From Pseudopedobacter sp038237895 (GTDB taxonomy: Bacteria > Bacteroidota > Bacteroidia > Sphingobacteriales > Sphingobacteriaceae): a stretch of 36,444 bases of DNA. The position numbers were made by a program, and so were the translations under genes. The stretch covers positions 1-36,444 of the forward strand of contig JBBRYE010000018.1 in the NCBI GenBank assembly GCA_038237895.1, written 5' to 3'. Shown here in pieces: positions 8,369-15,863 of this stretch. Each line of letters begins with the position of its first letter. Position 1 is the first letter of the stretch. The notes under the pieces are model-generated. The model did no database searches and had not been told where the DNA came from. It saw nothing but the letters and a program-made list of their open reading frames with translations.

Positions 8369-10774
8369 TTATGCTATTTGATATAATTGATTTTCTAATT
8401 CTTTAACGGCTTGTAGGTAACCTGCTTTCCCTCCAAAGCTATCGGTAATTTCAATAGCTGATCCGTAGCTTGCTAATGGGTTCACTTTTAGCACCTCCAT
8501 ACTCTCTAAATTCTCTATACCTTCGTCAGCATATTTATCTAATAAAGCCTCTAATACTTTTCGAGCTTTTTCGCCATATTTAGTAAAGTAATTCCGCTTT
8601 TTCACGTTGTTTGCCCGCTCTTTTCGAGATAGCGGTTTTTGATCAAATGCCACGTGGCAAATGATATCAAACAAATCACAATCGCGGTTAACGGCATCCA
8701 ATAAAGCATCTACCGGAATGTCAAGTTCTTTAAGCTCTTGAATTAAAGCTTCTTTTTTGGTTGCGCTGTTCCAAGTATTTAAAAACTCTTCTAAACTGTG
8801 GAATTTATCGGTCAGTAAATCTTTAGAATAGTTTTTTAGGTTTACAGTAATAGGCTTGCCTTCCTTATTAAAATGAAGTTCACGAGAAACCAAAATGGAA
8901 ACATCAACACCGTTTATTATAATTTTTTCGAGTTTCCCTTTTTGCTTTGTATAAATCCCCGGCGGTTCTCTCAGTTGGCCTTTCGGAATATCTGGGTCTA
9001 ATAAATAATCGGAAAGATCTTCTCCCGTAACTTCATCTATCAACGGGATTTCGTCCAGTTCTTCTTGGTCAATAATATCTCCTAAATCAACATCTTCTGG
9101 CAAAGGTTTTACCCTTATTGGTTCGCCGTCAAAATCTTTATCGGCAAATAAATCTGTCGCATTACGGAAATCTAAAATGGTAAAATATAGCTTTCCGTAT
9201 TCTTCGTCAATACGTGTTCCACGACCAATGATTTGTTTAAATTTAGTCATCGAGCCAATCTCGGCATCAAGCACAATCACTTTACATGTTTTAGCGTCAA
9301 CGCCTGTGGTCATTAATTCTGAGGTGGTCGCAATTACCGGATAAACCTGCTCCGAATCAATAAAATTACCGAGCTCTCTTTTTCCTTCATCATTATCGCC
9401 AGTAATCCGCATGATATATTTGTGATTTTTGGCAACCAAATCACTGTTCTCATTAGCTAAAGCCGAGCGCATTCTTTCTGCATGATCTATATCTCTACAA
9501 AACACAATTGTTTTTGCAAAGCGATCGTATCCTTTCAAAAATTCCGAAACCTTTTTAGCAACCGTGTTGGTACGTTCTTCAATAACCATGTTGCGGTCAA
9601 AGTCTTTTCGGTTGTAAATTTTATCTTCTACCTCGTTTCCATGTATGTCCTTTTTACCTTGCTCTGGTCGGTAACCTTCTAAATCTATATTTAAACCAAT
9701 ACGTATTACGCGGTACGGAGCTAAAAAGCCGTCATCAATTCCCTGTTTTAGACTGTAAGTATAAAGTGCATCTCCAAAATATTCGCTATTGCTGGTCACT
9801 TCACTTTCTTTTGGCGTTGCGGTTAAACCAATTTGTGTTGCAGCTTTAAAGTAAGTTAAAACTTCTCGCCAAGCACTATCTTCTCTTGCACTTCCTCTGT
9901 GGCACTCATCAATGATGATAAGGTCAAAAAACTCGGGAGTAAACTGCTTAAAGATATTCCGTTCTTCATCCGAGCCAGTTAAGCCTTGATATATTGCTAA
10001 ATAAATCTCGTAACTTTTATCAATCTGACGCTTTTGTATAATCGTCATTTTGTCCTTAAAATGTTTGAAATCGCCTCGTTTGGTTTGATCAATCAGCGAG
10101 TTTCTGTCTGCTAAAAATAAAATTCTCTTTTTGGCTTTTGCTTTCCATAAGCGATATGCAATTTGGAAAGCGGTATAGGTTTTACCAGTACCCGTAGCCA
10201 TTACCAAAAGTATTCGGTTTTGACCGCCAGCAACGGCTTCTAATGTTCGGTTAACGGCTATTTGTTGGTAGTATCTAGGTTTTCTGCCTGTGCCATCAAA
10301 GAAATAATCTTGTTCAACAATCTCCATTGCTTTCTCTGATTTGATTCCTTTGAAAACTTTATATTTCTCCCATAATTCGGTAGGCGATGGAAATTGATTT
10401 AAGCTTAACTCAGTTTCAATCTTATCGGTATTTGTTTTATCATGGAAGAGAAACCCATCTCCGTTTGAGCTAAACACAAAAGGAATATCCAAGATTTTGG
10501 AGTAAGCTAATGCCTGTTGCATTCCAGCACCAATGCTATGTTTGTTATCTTTAGCTTCAATTATAGCGATTGGAATATTCGGCTTATAATAAAGAATGTA
10601 ATCTGCTCGCTTTCTCGCTCCCCTGGTGGTTAAGCGACCTTTTACGTAAATTTTGCCATCGGTAAAGGAAACTTCTTCTAAATATTGAGTGTGCTTATCC
10701 CAACCTGCACTTTCTATAGCAGGACTTATAAACTTTGTACAGATATCTCGTTCGGAGAGTGTATTAATTTGCAT
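8369..10774 (-). CDS. hsdR: Type I restriction-modification restriction subunit HsdR (EcoEI-like)
   Basis: An 801-residue ATP-dependent translocase and nuclease. I place the start at the ATG of MQINTLSERD (10774); the longer in-frame start at 10864 would add 30 unlike residues and overlap the upstream gene by 17 bases. The N-terminal PD-(D/E)xK nuclease shows ADYILYY (57-63) and IIEAKD (71-76). The SF2 motor shows Walker A MATGTGKT (192-199), DECH (289-292) and GLTATP. The tail resembles the EcoEI HsdR C-terminal domain. Together with HsdM2-HsdS it cuts unmethylated DNA after translocation. All catalytic motifs are intact. It follows the JAB-domain gene after a 73-base gap, the largest in the operon, so an internal promoter there is possible. 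Confidence 0.95.
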   Translation of the reverse strand: MQINTLSERDICTKFISPAIESAGWDKHTQYLEEVSFTDGKIYVKGRLTTRGARKRADYILYYKPNIPIAIIEAKDNKHSIGAGMQQALAYSKILDIPFVFSSNGDGFLFHDKTNTDKIETELSLNQFPSPTELWEKYKVFKGIKSEKAMEIVEQDYFFDGTGRKPRYYQQIAVNRTLEAVAGGQNRILLVMATGTGKTYTAFQIAYRLWKAKAKKRILFLADRNSLIDQTKRGDFKHFKDKMTIIQKRQIDKSYEIYLAIYQGLTGSDEERNIFKQFTPEFFDLIIIDECHRGSAREDSAWREVLTYFKAATQIGLTATPKESEVTSNSEYFGDALYTYSLKQGIDDGFLAPYRVIRIGLNIDLEGYRPEQGKKDIHGNEVEDKIYNRKDFDRNMVIEERTNTVAKKVSEFLKGYDRFAKTIVFCRDIDHAERMRSALANENSDLVAKNHKYIMRITGDNDEGKRELGNFIDSEQVYPVIATTSELMTTGVDAKTCKVIVLDAEIGSMTKFKQIIGRGTRIDEEYGKLYFTILDFRNATDLFADKDFDGEPIRVKPLPEDVDLGDIIDQEELDEIPLIDEVTGEDLSDYLLDPDIPKGQLREPPGIYTKQKGKLEKIIINGVDVSILVSRELHFNKEGKPITVNLKNYSKDLLTDKFHSLEEFLNTWNSATKKEALIQELKELDIPVDALLDAVNRDCDLFDIICHVAFDQKPLSRKERANNVKKRNYFTKYGEKARKVLEALLDKYADEGIENLESMEVLKVNPLASYGSAIEITDSFGGKAGYLQAVKELENQLYQIA

Positions 10775-10847
10775 AAGTTTAGATATTCTGCAAATTAAAA
10801 AATTTTTCTTTATCTTAATTGACTTATCAATAAGAAATAAAAAAGGG

Positions 10848-11351
10848 CTATAAAAGCCCCTCATCTGTAAATGAATAATATCCTTCAGAGGTAACGATTA
10901 TATGGTCTAATATACTTATGTCTAGTAATTGTCCCCCTTCTTTTATTTTATTTGTTAATCTTAAGTCTGCATCGCTTGGTTTTAAATTTCCTGATGGATG
11001 GTTGTGCGTTAAAATGATCCCGCTTGCACAAGCTTTAAGTGCTGTAGAAAAAATCAACTTAGGATCTGCTATTGTTCCAGAAATCCCTCCTACAGAAACT
11101 TCATGGATTCCGATTACTCTATTTGCTCTGTTCAATAACATGATCTTAAATTGTTCTTTCAGTTCAATAATGTCCTTATCCCAATGATGGATTAATATAT
11201 CATAAACTTGTTTGGACGATGATACTCTTGGTCTTTCTGATGCTTTAAACTTCGGTTTGTAAATTACACTGATTTCAGAAACTTGAAATATAGAAGTTTG
11301 ATGATTGTTAATTTCTGTCTGATTTGCTGATAATCTTTGAAAATTTTCCAT
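10848..11351 (-). CDS. RadC-like JAB/MPN domain protein of mobile-element type
   Basis: A 167-residue protein with a JAMM metal-binding motif: IGIHEVSVGG supplies the glutamate and THNHPSGNLKPSDADL the HxH and Asp ligands. This is the short RadC form common on Bacteroidota conjugative transposons and plasmids; the helix-hairpin-helix part of chromosomal RadC is missing and the N-terminal 45 residues are family-specific. The real role of these proteins is unsettled; despite the RadC name they are not proven repair factors, and a metalloprotease or DNA-processing role is often suggested. It lies directly ahead of hsdR on the same strand, so it may lead the operon or be a separate transcript. 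The start is chosen because it follows the structured leader at 11398-11520 and precedes all conserved residues. Confidence 0.9.
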   Translation of the reverse strand: MENFQRLSANQTEINNHQTSIFQVSEISVIYKPKFKASERPRVSSSKQVYDILIHHWDKDIIELKEQFKIMLLNRANRVIGIHEVSVGGISGTIADPKLIFSTALKACASGIILTHNHPSGNLKPSDADLRLTNKIKEGGQLLDISILDHIIVTSEGYYSFTDEGLL

Positions 11352-11397
11352 AATACTTTTTTAGATTTTTAATGAATGAATTATGGTTCATCCACAG

Positions 11398-11660
11398 CCT
11401 AGCTTTCAGAATAAAGGCAAGGTGGAGATGTAAAAAATGTGGAGGGTCACGATCAAAATCGGGATACCCATTTTTTACATACTACCTTGGCGAAGCACAC
11501 CTGTTTATGAAAGCTTGGCTATCTTTGGAAAATAATTAATGTGATATTCTTTGATGGTTTTAAGTTGTCCTTCATTTAATAATCCTCATCAATGGAGCAG
11601 CCCCACATTTTTCGCCTTTTTCATCTTATAAATGGCGAAAAATGTGGGGCTGTTTTTTTT
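11398..11660 (+). ncRNA. Candidate structured non-coding RNA with attenuator-like alternative pairing
   Basis: No reading frame of note exists here on the plus strand, but the region is strongly folded. Nested stems are gcc-t-agctttca (11398-11409) with tgaaagct-t-ggc (11509-11520); caaggt (11419-11424) with accttg (11485-11490); atgtaaaaaatg (11429-11440) with cattttttacat (11470-11481); and an inner cgat/atcg at 11451-11462. A factor-independent terminator follows at 11598-11660. The stretch aaaaatgtgg (11434-11443) in the inner stem is also a perfect 10-base complement of ccacattttt (11603-11612) in the left terminator arm, so the two pairings exclude each other. No plus-strand gene follows, so a small RNA is more likely than an attenuated mRNA. 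A DNA-level role such as an origin or transfer site for the 11398-11520 palindrome is an alternative. Confidence 0.5.
11598..11660 (+). terminator. Strong factor-independent terminator on the plus strand
   Basis: Arm cagccccacatttttcgcc (11598-11616) pairs perfectly over 19 bases with 11634-11652, followed by eight Ts (11653-11660). The minus strand has no U tract after its stem, so the polarity is plus. The nearest plus-strand gene upstream ends at 1817 and every flanking gene is on the minus strand. It must therefore end a non-coding plus transcript or shield the DUF932 and RM region from antisense reading. Confidence 0.85.
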
Positions 11661-11662
11661 AA

Positions 11663-11682
11663 AAAAGGGCTTTCGCCCTTTT
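11663..11682 (-). terminator. Terminator of the DUF932 operon
   Basis: Perfect 8-base stem aaaagggc/gccctttt with a tttc loop, giving a run of six Us in the minus-strand transcript. It starts 2 bases after the DUF932 stop codon and ends the operon running from 13034 to 11685. Confidence 0.8.
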
Positions 11683-11684
11683 AA

Positions 11685-12722
11685 TTAAACAAAATATGGT
11701 ATTTCGGCTTTGTTTTTTGCAAACGTTTCACAAAGTTTAAATGCCTGTTGGCTTCTTTGCAAACCCGTACCAAACTGGATAGATTTTAATTTTTGTTCCT
11801 CATTTTTATGCGATTTAACATTTTGGTAATATCCCGTAACGGCATTAAATGCACCAAATAAAGTTCCTTTTGTGGTTACTGTCTGCTGTGTATAACTACC
11901 GAATGCGTATTCTAAAACGTTATTACAAATATTTTTAAAGTGGGTAGAATTTTCATCCTCTCTATTTTCTAAAACATTTTGCAACACTTCTTTTGATGGA
12001 GCCATTGCCCGTTGTACCAATTTTAAAACTTCATTATCGGTAATTTTAATTTTTGACCAATGGTTAAAAACTTCTTCCAATTCTTCAGATAAAGAATTAG
12101 TAATTCCCATTAATTTGTGGGCTTCCTGTAACCTGTCTTTTGCATTGTTGGTATGCTTTATTTTGATGCAGTTCGTTCTATTTTTGAGCGCAACATTTAG
12201 CGTATTGTTACAAACTATCCTAATTGGTGTAAAAGCTGCAACAATACTTCCAGAACCATCATGAGAAGTAGTTAAGAATAAATATTTCTCTATCAAATCA
12301 TTATATCCAACACGGATATAATCGGGTAATTTAGCAGTTATAAAAATTCTTTCGCCTTTGCCTAAAGCTCCAGCAGTTTCATATAAAATTCCTTCTTCGT
12401 GATTCACGATAGCATCAAAAAAAGAAAACGCATCTTGATTTTGAACTACTTCATAATCAGCTCCGAGTTTATCTCCCAAAATTTCACCGGTATCTTTTCT
12501 GTAGGTAAAAAAAGAATTATCAGAAATTATTTCTTCTTGATTTGGTAAACGGTGCAGATTTGGTAATTTTTCGACTTCAAAATCTAATCCTGCAAACTTT
12601 AAAGCTTGTGCGCTGGTTGGATAATCTGAAACTATTTGCCCCAATCCATGCCATGCCTTTTCTTTAACTGAAAAAAAACTGTGCTTTTGGGTGTAATCAT
12701 TATAATTTATTTGATGTGCCAT
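11685..12722 (-). CDS. DUF932 family phage/plasmid-like protein
   Basis: A 345-residue protein of the DUF932 (phage/plasmid-like, TIGR03299-type) family: KAWHGLGQIVSDYPTSAQAL near the N-terminus, KLGADYEVVQNQDAFSFFD and IRIVCNNTLNVALK in the core, all familiar from this group. Members are carried by phages, plasmids and conjugative elements; a defined function is not established. It is cytoplasmic with no signal peptide. It starts 4 bases after the stop of a 58-aa gene, so it is the last gene of a small operon, and a terminator follows at once. Its presence beside a stand-alone JAB/RadC protein is a common backbone arrangement of Bacteroidota mobile DNA and supports an integrated element here. 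Confidence 0.88.
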   Translation of the reverse strand: MAHQINYNDYTQKHSFFSVKEKAWHGLGQIVSDYPTSAQALKFAGLDFEVEKLPNLHRLPNQEEIISDNSFFTYRKDTGEILGDKLGADYEVVQNQDAFSFFDAIVNHEEGILYETAGALGKGERIFITAKLPDYIRVGYNDLIEKYLFLTTSHDGSGSIVAAFTPIRIVCNNTLNVALKNRTNCIKIKHTNNAKDRLQEAHKLMGITNSLSEELEEVFNHWSKIKITDNEVLKLVQRAMAPSKEVLQNVLENREDENSTHFKNICNNVLEYAFGSYTQQTVTTKGTLFGAFNAVTGYYQNVKSHKNEEQKLKSIQFGTGLQRSQQAFKLCETFAKNKAEIPYFV

Positions 12723-12726
12723 GACT

Positions 12727-12903
12727 TTAGTTTTTAGGGTTTTGAATATTGGTGATTATTATTTTTGCTTCTAGGAACTGTACGTTTTGAGTATCGGACA
12801 AAACAACGATTGTTTCTTTTTCAACCTCCTTTATTATTTGGTTGCGATCCGTTAATTCAGTTTCAAATGTTGCCTGAATGGTTAAAAACATTATTTCTTT
12901 CAT
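12727..12903 (-). CDS. Small uncharacterised protein (58 aa)
   Basis: A 58-codon frame starting MKEIMFLTIQATFETEL and ending TNIQNPKN. It fills the space between the 41-aa gene (5 bases upstream) and DUF932 (4 bases downstream), the spacing of a compact operon. The composition is a normal protein mix with alternating hydrophobic residues and no membrane segment. I recognise no family. The tight gene-to-gene fit is the main evidence; I see no frame problem. Confidence 0.65.
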   Translation of the reverse strand: MKEIMFLTIQATFETELTDRNQIIKEVEKETIVVLSDTQNVQFLEAKIIITNIQNPKN

Positions 12904-12908
12904 CTTAT

Positions 12909-13034
12909 TTAAATATAAAGGGTTAAAAAATCGTTCAGTTCAAAATTGAATTTTTCGGGGTTTTCATCTGCCATTTGTTCGGCGTAACCTTCCCAAAATA
13001 TTTGGTCTGTAAATTCTATGAATAATTCTAACAT
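12909..13034 (-). CDS. Small uncharacterised acidic protein (41 aa)
   Basis: A 41-codon frame beginning MLELFIEFTDQIFWEGYAEQ and ending LNDFLTLYI. It is acidic and rich in aromatic residues, with no recognised domain. It stops 5 bases before the next ATG (58-aa gene), so the two and DUF932 form a three-gene operon. It begins just downstream of the terminator of the 155-aa gene, so the promoter should lie between 13035 and about 13090 or overlap the terminator. Small acidic proteins of this kind are common in mobile-element operons; no function is claimed. Confidence 0.6.
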   Translation of the reverse strand: MLELFIEFTDQIFWEGYAEQMADENPEKFNFELNDFLTLYI

Positions 13035-13061
13035 GATAATTAAGCTTTAAAGATTTTTAAA

Positions 13062-13087
13062 AAGCCCTCGGCAATTACCGAGGGCTT
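13062..13087 (-). terminator. Terminator after the 155-aa gene
   Basis: Perfect 10-base stem aagccctcgg/ccgagggctt with a 6-base loop, giving a U run on the minus strand. It lies 5 bases beyond the stop of the gene ending at 13093 and separates it from the 41-aa/58-aa/DUF932 operon. Confidence 0.8.
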
Positions 13088-13092
13088 AAGAA

Positions 13093-13560
13093 TTAATTTT
13101 TAGGAAAAACAATGTGTGCTTCTATTTCAGCAAGTTTTTCGATACAAGCCTGACGGATAAATGAAGAAACTAATTTTATCAACCCAGAAGTTTTCGTGGT
13201 AAAATTTCTTCCCTTGTCGTCTGCAATCATAATTTGACAACCTTGATAATAGTTGTTTTCCAATTCTTCACTCTCGCTTTTTAAAGTGATTTCAAACTGG
13301 TCTAACTCCCCTATCCTTTTTAAAAGTCTATCTCTATGGATACTGCGTAAATGCAGGTCCGCAACAACTTTTAATGTAGAATCGAGATTTGGAACGATTT
13401 CTTTTTTCTCTTCCTGCTTTTTTTCCTCGGTTTTCTCTTCAATTTTTTTAGGGATTTCTGATTGCCCGTTTTGATGTGGATTTTTGATGGCTGGTTTTAA
13501 CTCTGCCAATTTGTTGCTGTTACCTTGAACTGCACCGTTTGTTTTTTCTGCTACTTTCAT
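13093..13560 (-). CDS. Uncharacterised mobile-element protein with a charged linker
   Basis: A 155-residue protein. Residues about 1-60 are low-complexity and rich in Lys and Glu (KKIEEKTEEKKQEEKKE around 38-54), probably disordered. Residues about 60-155 form a compact domain with RDRLLKRIGELDQFEITL followed by a segment that could be a DNA- or protein-binding fold (GRNFTTKTSGLIKLVSSFI). It is similar in style to small accessory proteins next to DUF932 genes in Bacteroidota elements, but I cannot name a family. It is a single-gene transcript by context: a terminator follows and a long structured gap precedes it. Confidence 0.7.
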   Translation of the reverse strand: MKVAEKTNGAVQGNSNKLAELKPAIKNPHQNGQSEIPKKIEEKTEEKKQEEKKEIVPNLDSTLKVVADLHLRSIHRDRLLKRIGELDQFEITLKSESEELENNYYQGCQIMIADDKGRNFTTKTSGLIKLVSSFIRQACIEKLAEIEAHIVFPKN

Positions 13561-14021
13561 TTTTAAAAAATTAAATGGTTAAAAAATTTGTTAATCACAT
13601 TCTCGGCTTACGCCTCCAATGGCTTTTTGATAGAGGCAGAAAAATTGTGTGGTGGGCTGGCAAGTCAAGGCTTTGAGGCAAAAAAATACTACCCGAAGCT
13701 TTTGCGGAGGTGTGGAGATTTATTTGTCCAAACCCGAAGGGCATGGTCTTGAATGCCGAAGAGGTTTAAATTTGCCTCTGCAAAAAAGCCATGAAATATC
13801 TTCGGCAATAATGTCATTTAAACATCTATCACTTTATAATTTATATGGAGTATTTATTTTTGGAGGGTAACGGAGAAAATGGTTGCTCTCGTTATGAAAG
13901 CAAAACAAAAACTGCTCATTCCGTGGTTGAGCGGAACGAAGCATCCGAAGGACATCAGCCTATTTGAGGAACGAAAAGTGGGTGATGGTTTGTGTTTAGT
14001 TGATTCTTTTATTATATTTTC
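13561..14021. other. Non-coding region with nested inverted repeats; candidate transfer origin, attachment site or structured RNA
   Basis: No convincing gene in 460 bases, but there is marked dyad structure and a higher GC content than the surroundings. Arm 13619-13638 (atggctttttgatagaggca) pairs with 13773-13792 at 17 of 20 positions across a 134-base interior. Smaller hairpins lie inside (ggcat/atgcc at 13740-13758) and to the right: ttccg/cggaa and gctca/tgagc interleave around 13915-13941, and aacg-gag/ctc-tcgtt lies near 13868-13893. It is flanked by mobile-element genes. Such structures fit a relaxase origin, an integrase arm region or a leader RNA; sequence alone does not choose between them. 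Confidence 0.4.
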
Positions 14022-14870
14022 TTAAATTATTTTCTGATTCATATAATCATATAACAAATGAGTTTTCTTTAAATCGCTATTATGAATACAGAAATAAGCA
14101 TTTTTCAAACCTTTATCTTTTAATTCTTTAATTATGGAAAACCAACTATCCATTCTATCTAAATCGCTTGGGTGATAATCATTACTATTGTATCTAATAT
14201 AAATATTAGGCGTGGGTAATGAAAAGTGTAAAACATCACGTCTTAGGTTAGTATCTGTTATTACAGTGTTTATATGATATTCCTTAAACATTTCAAAAAC
14301 TTCAGTAATTATTGTTTGGTTTGAGAACCATGAAGCGTGGCGTAATTCCAAGTACAACGAAACATCCTTTGGCCATGTTTTTATAAATGCTAGTAAGGTA
14401 GAGAACTTATCAGTTGTAAAGTTATCTGGTAATTGAAGTAAGACACCTTCCAAATGATTACCTAAATACGCACAAAATGATAAAAATACATTAAGTTGGT
14501 TATCAATATTATTGAGTCTTCTAAAGTGTGTAATAGTTTGAGGGACTTTAGGGAATATTTTAATATCGGTATTTTCTATTTGATTTATCCAATTATCTAA
14601 AACATGTGCTTTGGGCAGGTTGTAAGCTGTACCATTGAATTCTAAATAATGAAAAGCTTGAGCAGCATGGTTTAAAGCTTTTCTCATGTCGGCTTTAGGA
14701 GGATATAAATTCCCTCTCCATTGCTTATTTTGCCAGGATGGTACGCCAATATAAAAATTAAAATCTTGATTTGAAGAATTTGATAATGTCTCTAATGTAT
14801 TATTAGGAATAATTGGTAGCTTATATTCTATTTGATCAATATTGAGATCTGTTCTGTTTCCGAAATGCAT
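14022..14870 (-). CDS. DUF72 family protein (YecE-like TIM barrel)
   Basis: A 282-residue protein with the DUF72 signature set: FYIGVPSWQNKQWRGNLYP (in part) near the start, FHYLEFNGTAYNLP, KVPQTITHF, LLQLPDNF, YLELRHASWF and a closing FCIHN in place of the usual FNNH. The family has a TIM-barrel fold and unknown activity; it is often found near DNA-repair or Fe-S proteins. Here it is last in an operon with SRAP and a 79-aa protein, and its ATG overlaps the preceding stop by one base. The linkage to a damage-response module hints at a role in nucleic-acid repair or nucleotide chemistry, which is inference only. Confidence 0.9.
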   Translation of the reverse strand: MHFGNRTDLNIDQIEYKLPIIPNNTLETLSNSSNQDFNFYIGVPSWQNKQWRGNLYPPKADMRKALNHAAQAFHYLEFNGTAYNLPKAHVLDNWINQIENTDIKIFPKVPQTITHFRRLNNIDNQLNVFLSFCAYLGNHLEGVLLQLPDNFTTDKFSTLLAFIKTWPKDVSLYLELRHASWFSNQTIITEVFEMFKEYHINTVITDTNLRRDVLHFSLPTPNIYIRYNSNDYHPSDLDRMDSWFSIIKELKDKGLKNAYFCIHNSDLKKTHLLYDYMNQKII

Positions 14871-15109
14871 TACATGTATTTAGATTCTACAGCTTTAGAG
14901 ATTTCTATTAAAAATTCTTTATCAATTAATTCTCCTTTAGTTTGAAGCCAAGAAACACTCTCTGGATGATCATACTTTATATTAATTTGATCACCATCTG
15001 GGAGTGTTACCGAGAAACCTTCATCATTATCAAGCATTGCGAATTCACATCTACCTTTTGTAGTTCTCAAAGAAAAATTATCACCAAATTCATTTTCTAA
15101 TTGTGCCAT
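14870..15109 (-). CDS. Small uncharacterised protein (79 aa) in the SRAP operon
   Basis: A 79-residue acidic protein, MAQLENEFGDNFSLRTTKGR onward, with a central beta-rich stretch (EGFSVTLPDGDQINIKYD) and a helical end. There is no signal peptide or membrane segment and no recognised family. It starts 5 bases after the SRAP stop and overlaps the DUF72 start by one base, so it is translated as part of that operon. The coupling suggests a partner or modulator of SRAP or DUF72; no direct evidence. Confidence 0.7.
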   Translation of the reverse strand: MAQLENEFGDNFSLRTTKGRCEFAMLDNDEGFSVTLPDGDQINIKYDHPESVSWLQTKGELIDKEFLIEISKAVESKYM

Positions 15110-15114
15110 ATTTT

Positions 15115-15801
15115 TTAAAATAACGAACCTTGTGTTGGCGGTTCTGGATTTTCACTTGGATTTTTTAAACCCTCTAATTTAAAATTTTTATTCTTAGCAT
15201 TATTAACTGATTTATCGGCAATCTTCACCTCCATATTATCTTCCGAATATGCTAAGAATAATTCTTTTAATTGCTCAAATGAAGAATTTTCATCCATCCA
15301 AATTTTTTGTGCTGCAGGAGTTAAGATTACTGGCATTCTATCATGCGTATTAGCCACTAAATCGTTAGGTTCTACTGTAAGTATCGCATATCGATTTTCA
15401 TAATTACCTGTTTTTATATCCATTGTTTTATCCCATAAGGCGGCAATAATTGTATAAGGCTGGTCTTTTGCTTTAAAATAATATGGCGTTTTATGGGTCT
15501 TTGAAAACTCAAAAAAACCATTGCTAATAGATAGAGCTCTATTCTTTTTATTAAAAAGATGTTTAAACTTTATCAAAGCTGTTTCAGAACGGACGCATGT
15601 TGTTAATCTACTTCTTTCATCATTTCCAACCCAAGGGAAACCCCATTTAAAGTATTGAAGTATTTGAGGTTGTTGTAAAGAAATTATTGGCGTACTATCC
15701 GTTGGTGCAGCATTGGTTAAAGCTACCCTATCATTAGTATCCTGAATACCGAAAGCTTCAGCAATTTCATTTGCTGCCGAGAAAACCTGACGTGAGCACA
15801 T
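15115..15801 (-). CDS. SRAP family protein (SOS response-associated peptidase, YedK/HMCES-like)
   Basis: A 228-residue protein that crosslinks to and shields abasic sites in single-stranded DNA. I choose the ATG at 15801 because it places Cys at position 2 (MCSRQVF), the residue that forms the covalent bond after Met removal; a longer frame from 15852 would bury it. Other family residues are visible: LTNAAPTD (28-35), FKWGFPW (51-57), VRSET (70-74), GFFEF with Glu98, and NTHDRMPVIL with His153. The C-terminal 30 residues are a variable polar tail. It heads an operon with the 79-aa and DUF72 genes and is divergent from the UmuD/UmuC pair, sharing a 62-base promoter region, so common damage control is likely. 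Confidence 0.93.
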   Translation of the reverse strand: MCSRQVFSAANEIAEAFGIQDTNDRVALTNAAPTDSTPIISLQQPQILQYFKWGFPWVGNDERSRLTTCVRSETALIKFKHLFNKKNRALSISNGFFEFSKTHKTPYYFKAKDQPYTIIAALWDKTMDIKTGNYENRYAILTVEPNDLVANTHDRMPVILTPAAQKIWMDENSSFEQLKELFLAYSEDNMEVKIADKSVNNAKNKNFKLEGLKNPSENPEPPTQGSLF

Positions 15802-15830
15802 GTTGACAAAAATATAAAATAATCCTTGAT

Positions 15831-15843
15831 ATATTACTAATAT
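15831..15843. promoter_or_regulatory. Candidate operator palindrome in the divergent SRAP/umuD promoter
   Basis: The perfect palindrome atatta-c-taatat sits in the middle of the 62-base space between two divergent damage-response genes, where one repressor could control both. It is AT-only, so chance is a real possibility, and I know of no established SOS box of this form for this group. Confidence 0.3.
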
Positions 15844-15863
15844 TTTTAGCAATTTTGTAAGCT

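Noticed and set aside
8369..10864. Longer HsdR start at 10864
   Set aside because: It would add 30 residues unlike the family and overlap the JAB gene by 17 bases; the ATG at 10774 gives the normal N-terminus.
11398..11520. Integron attC-type recombination site
   Set aside because: The palindrome lacks the rYYYAAC/GTTRRRY core boxes and no integron integrase is present.
13649..13870. 73-codon plus-strand frame
   Set aside because: Its composition is unlike a protein and it runs across the inverted-repeat structure, which explains the open frame better.
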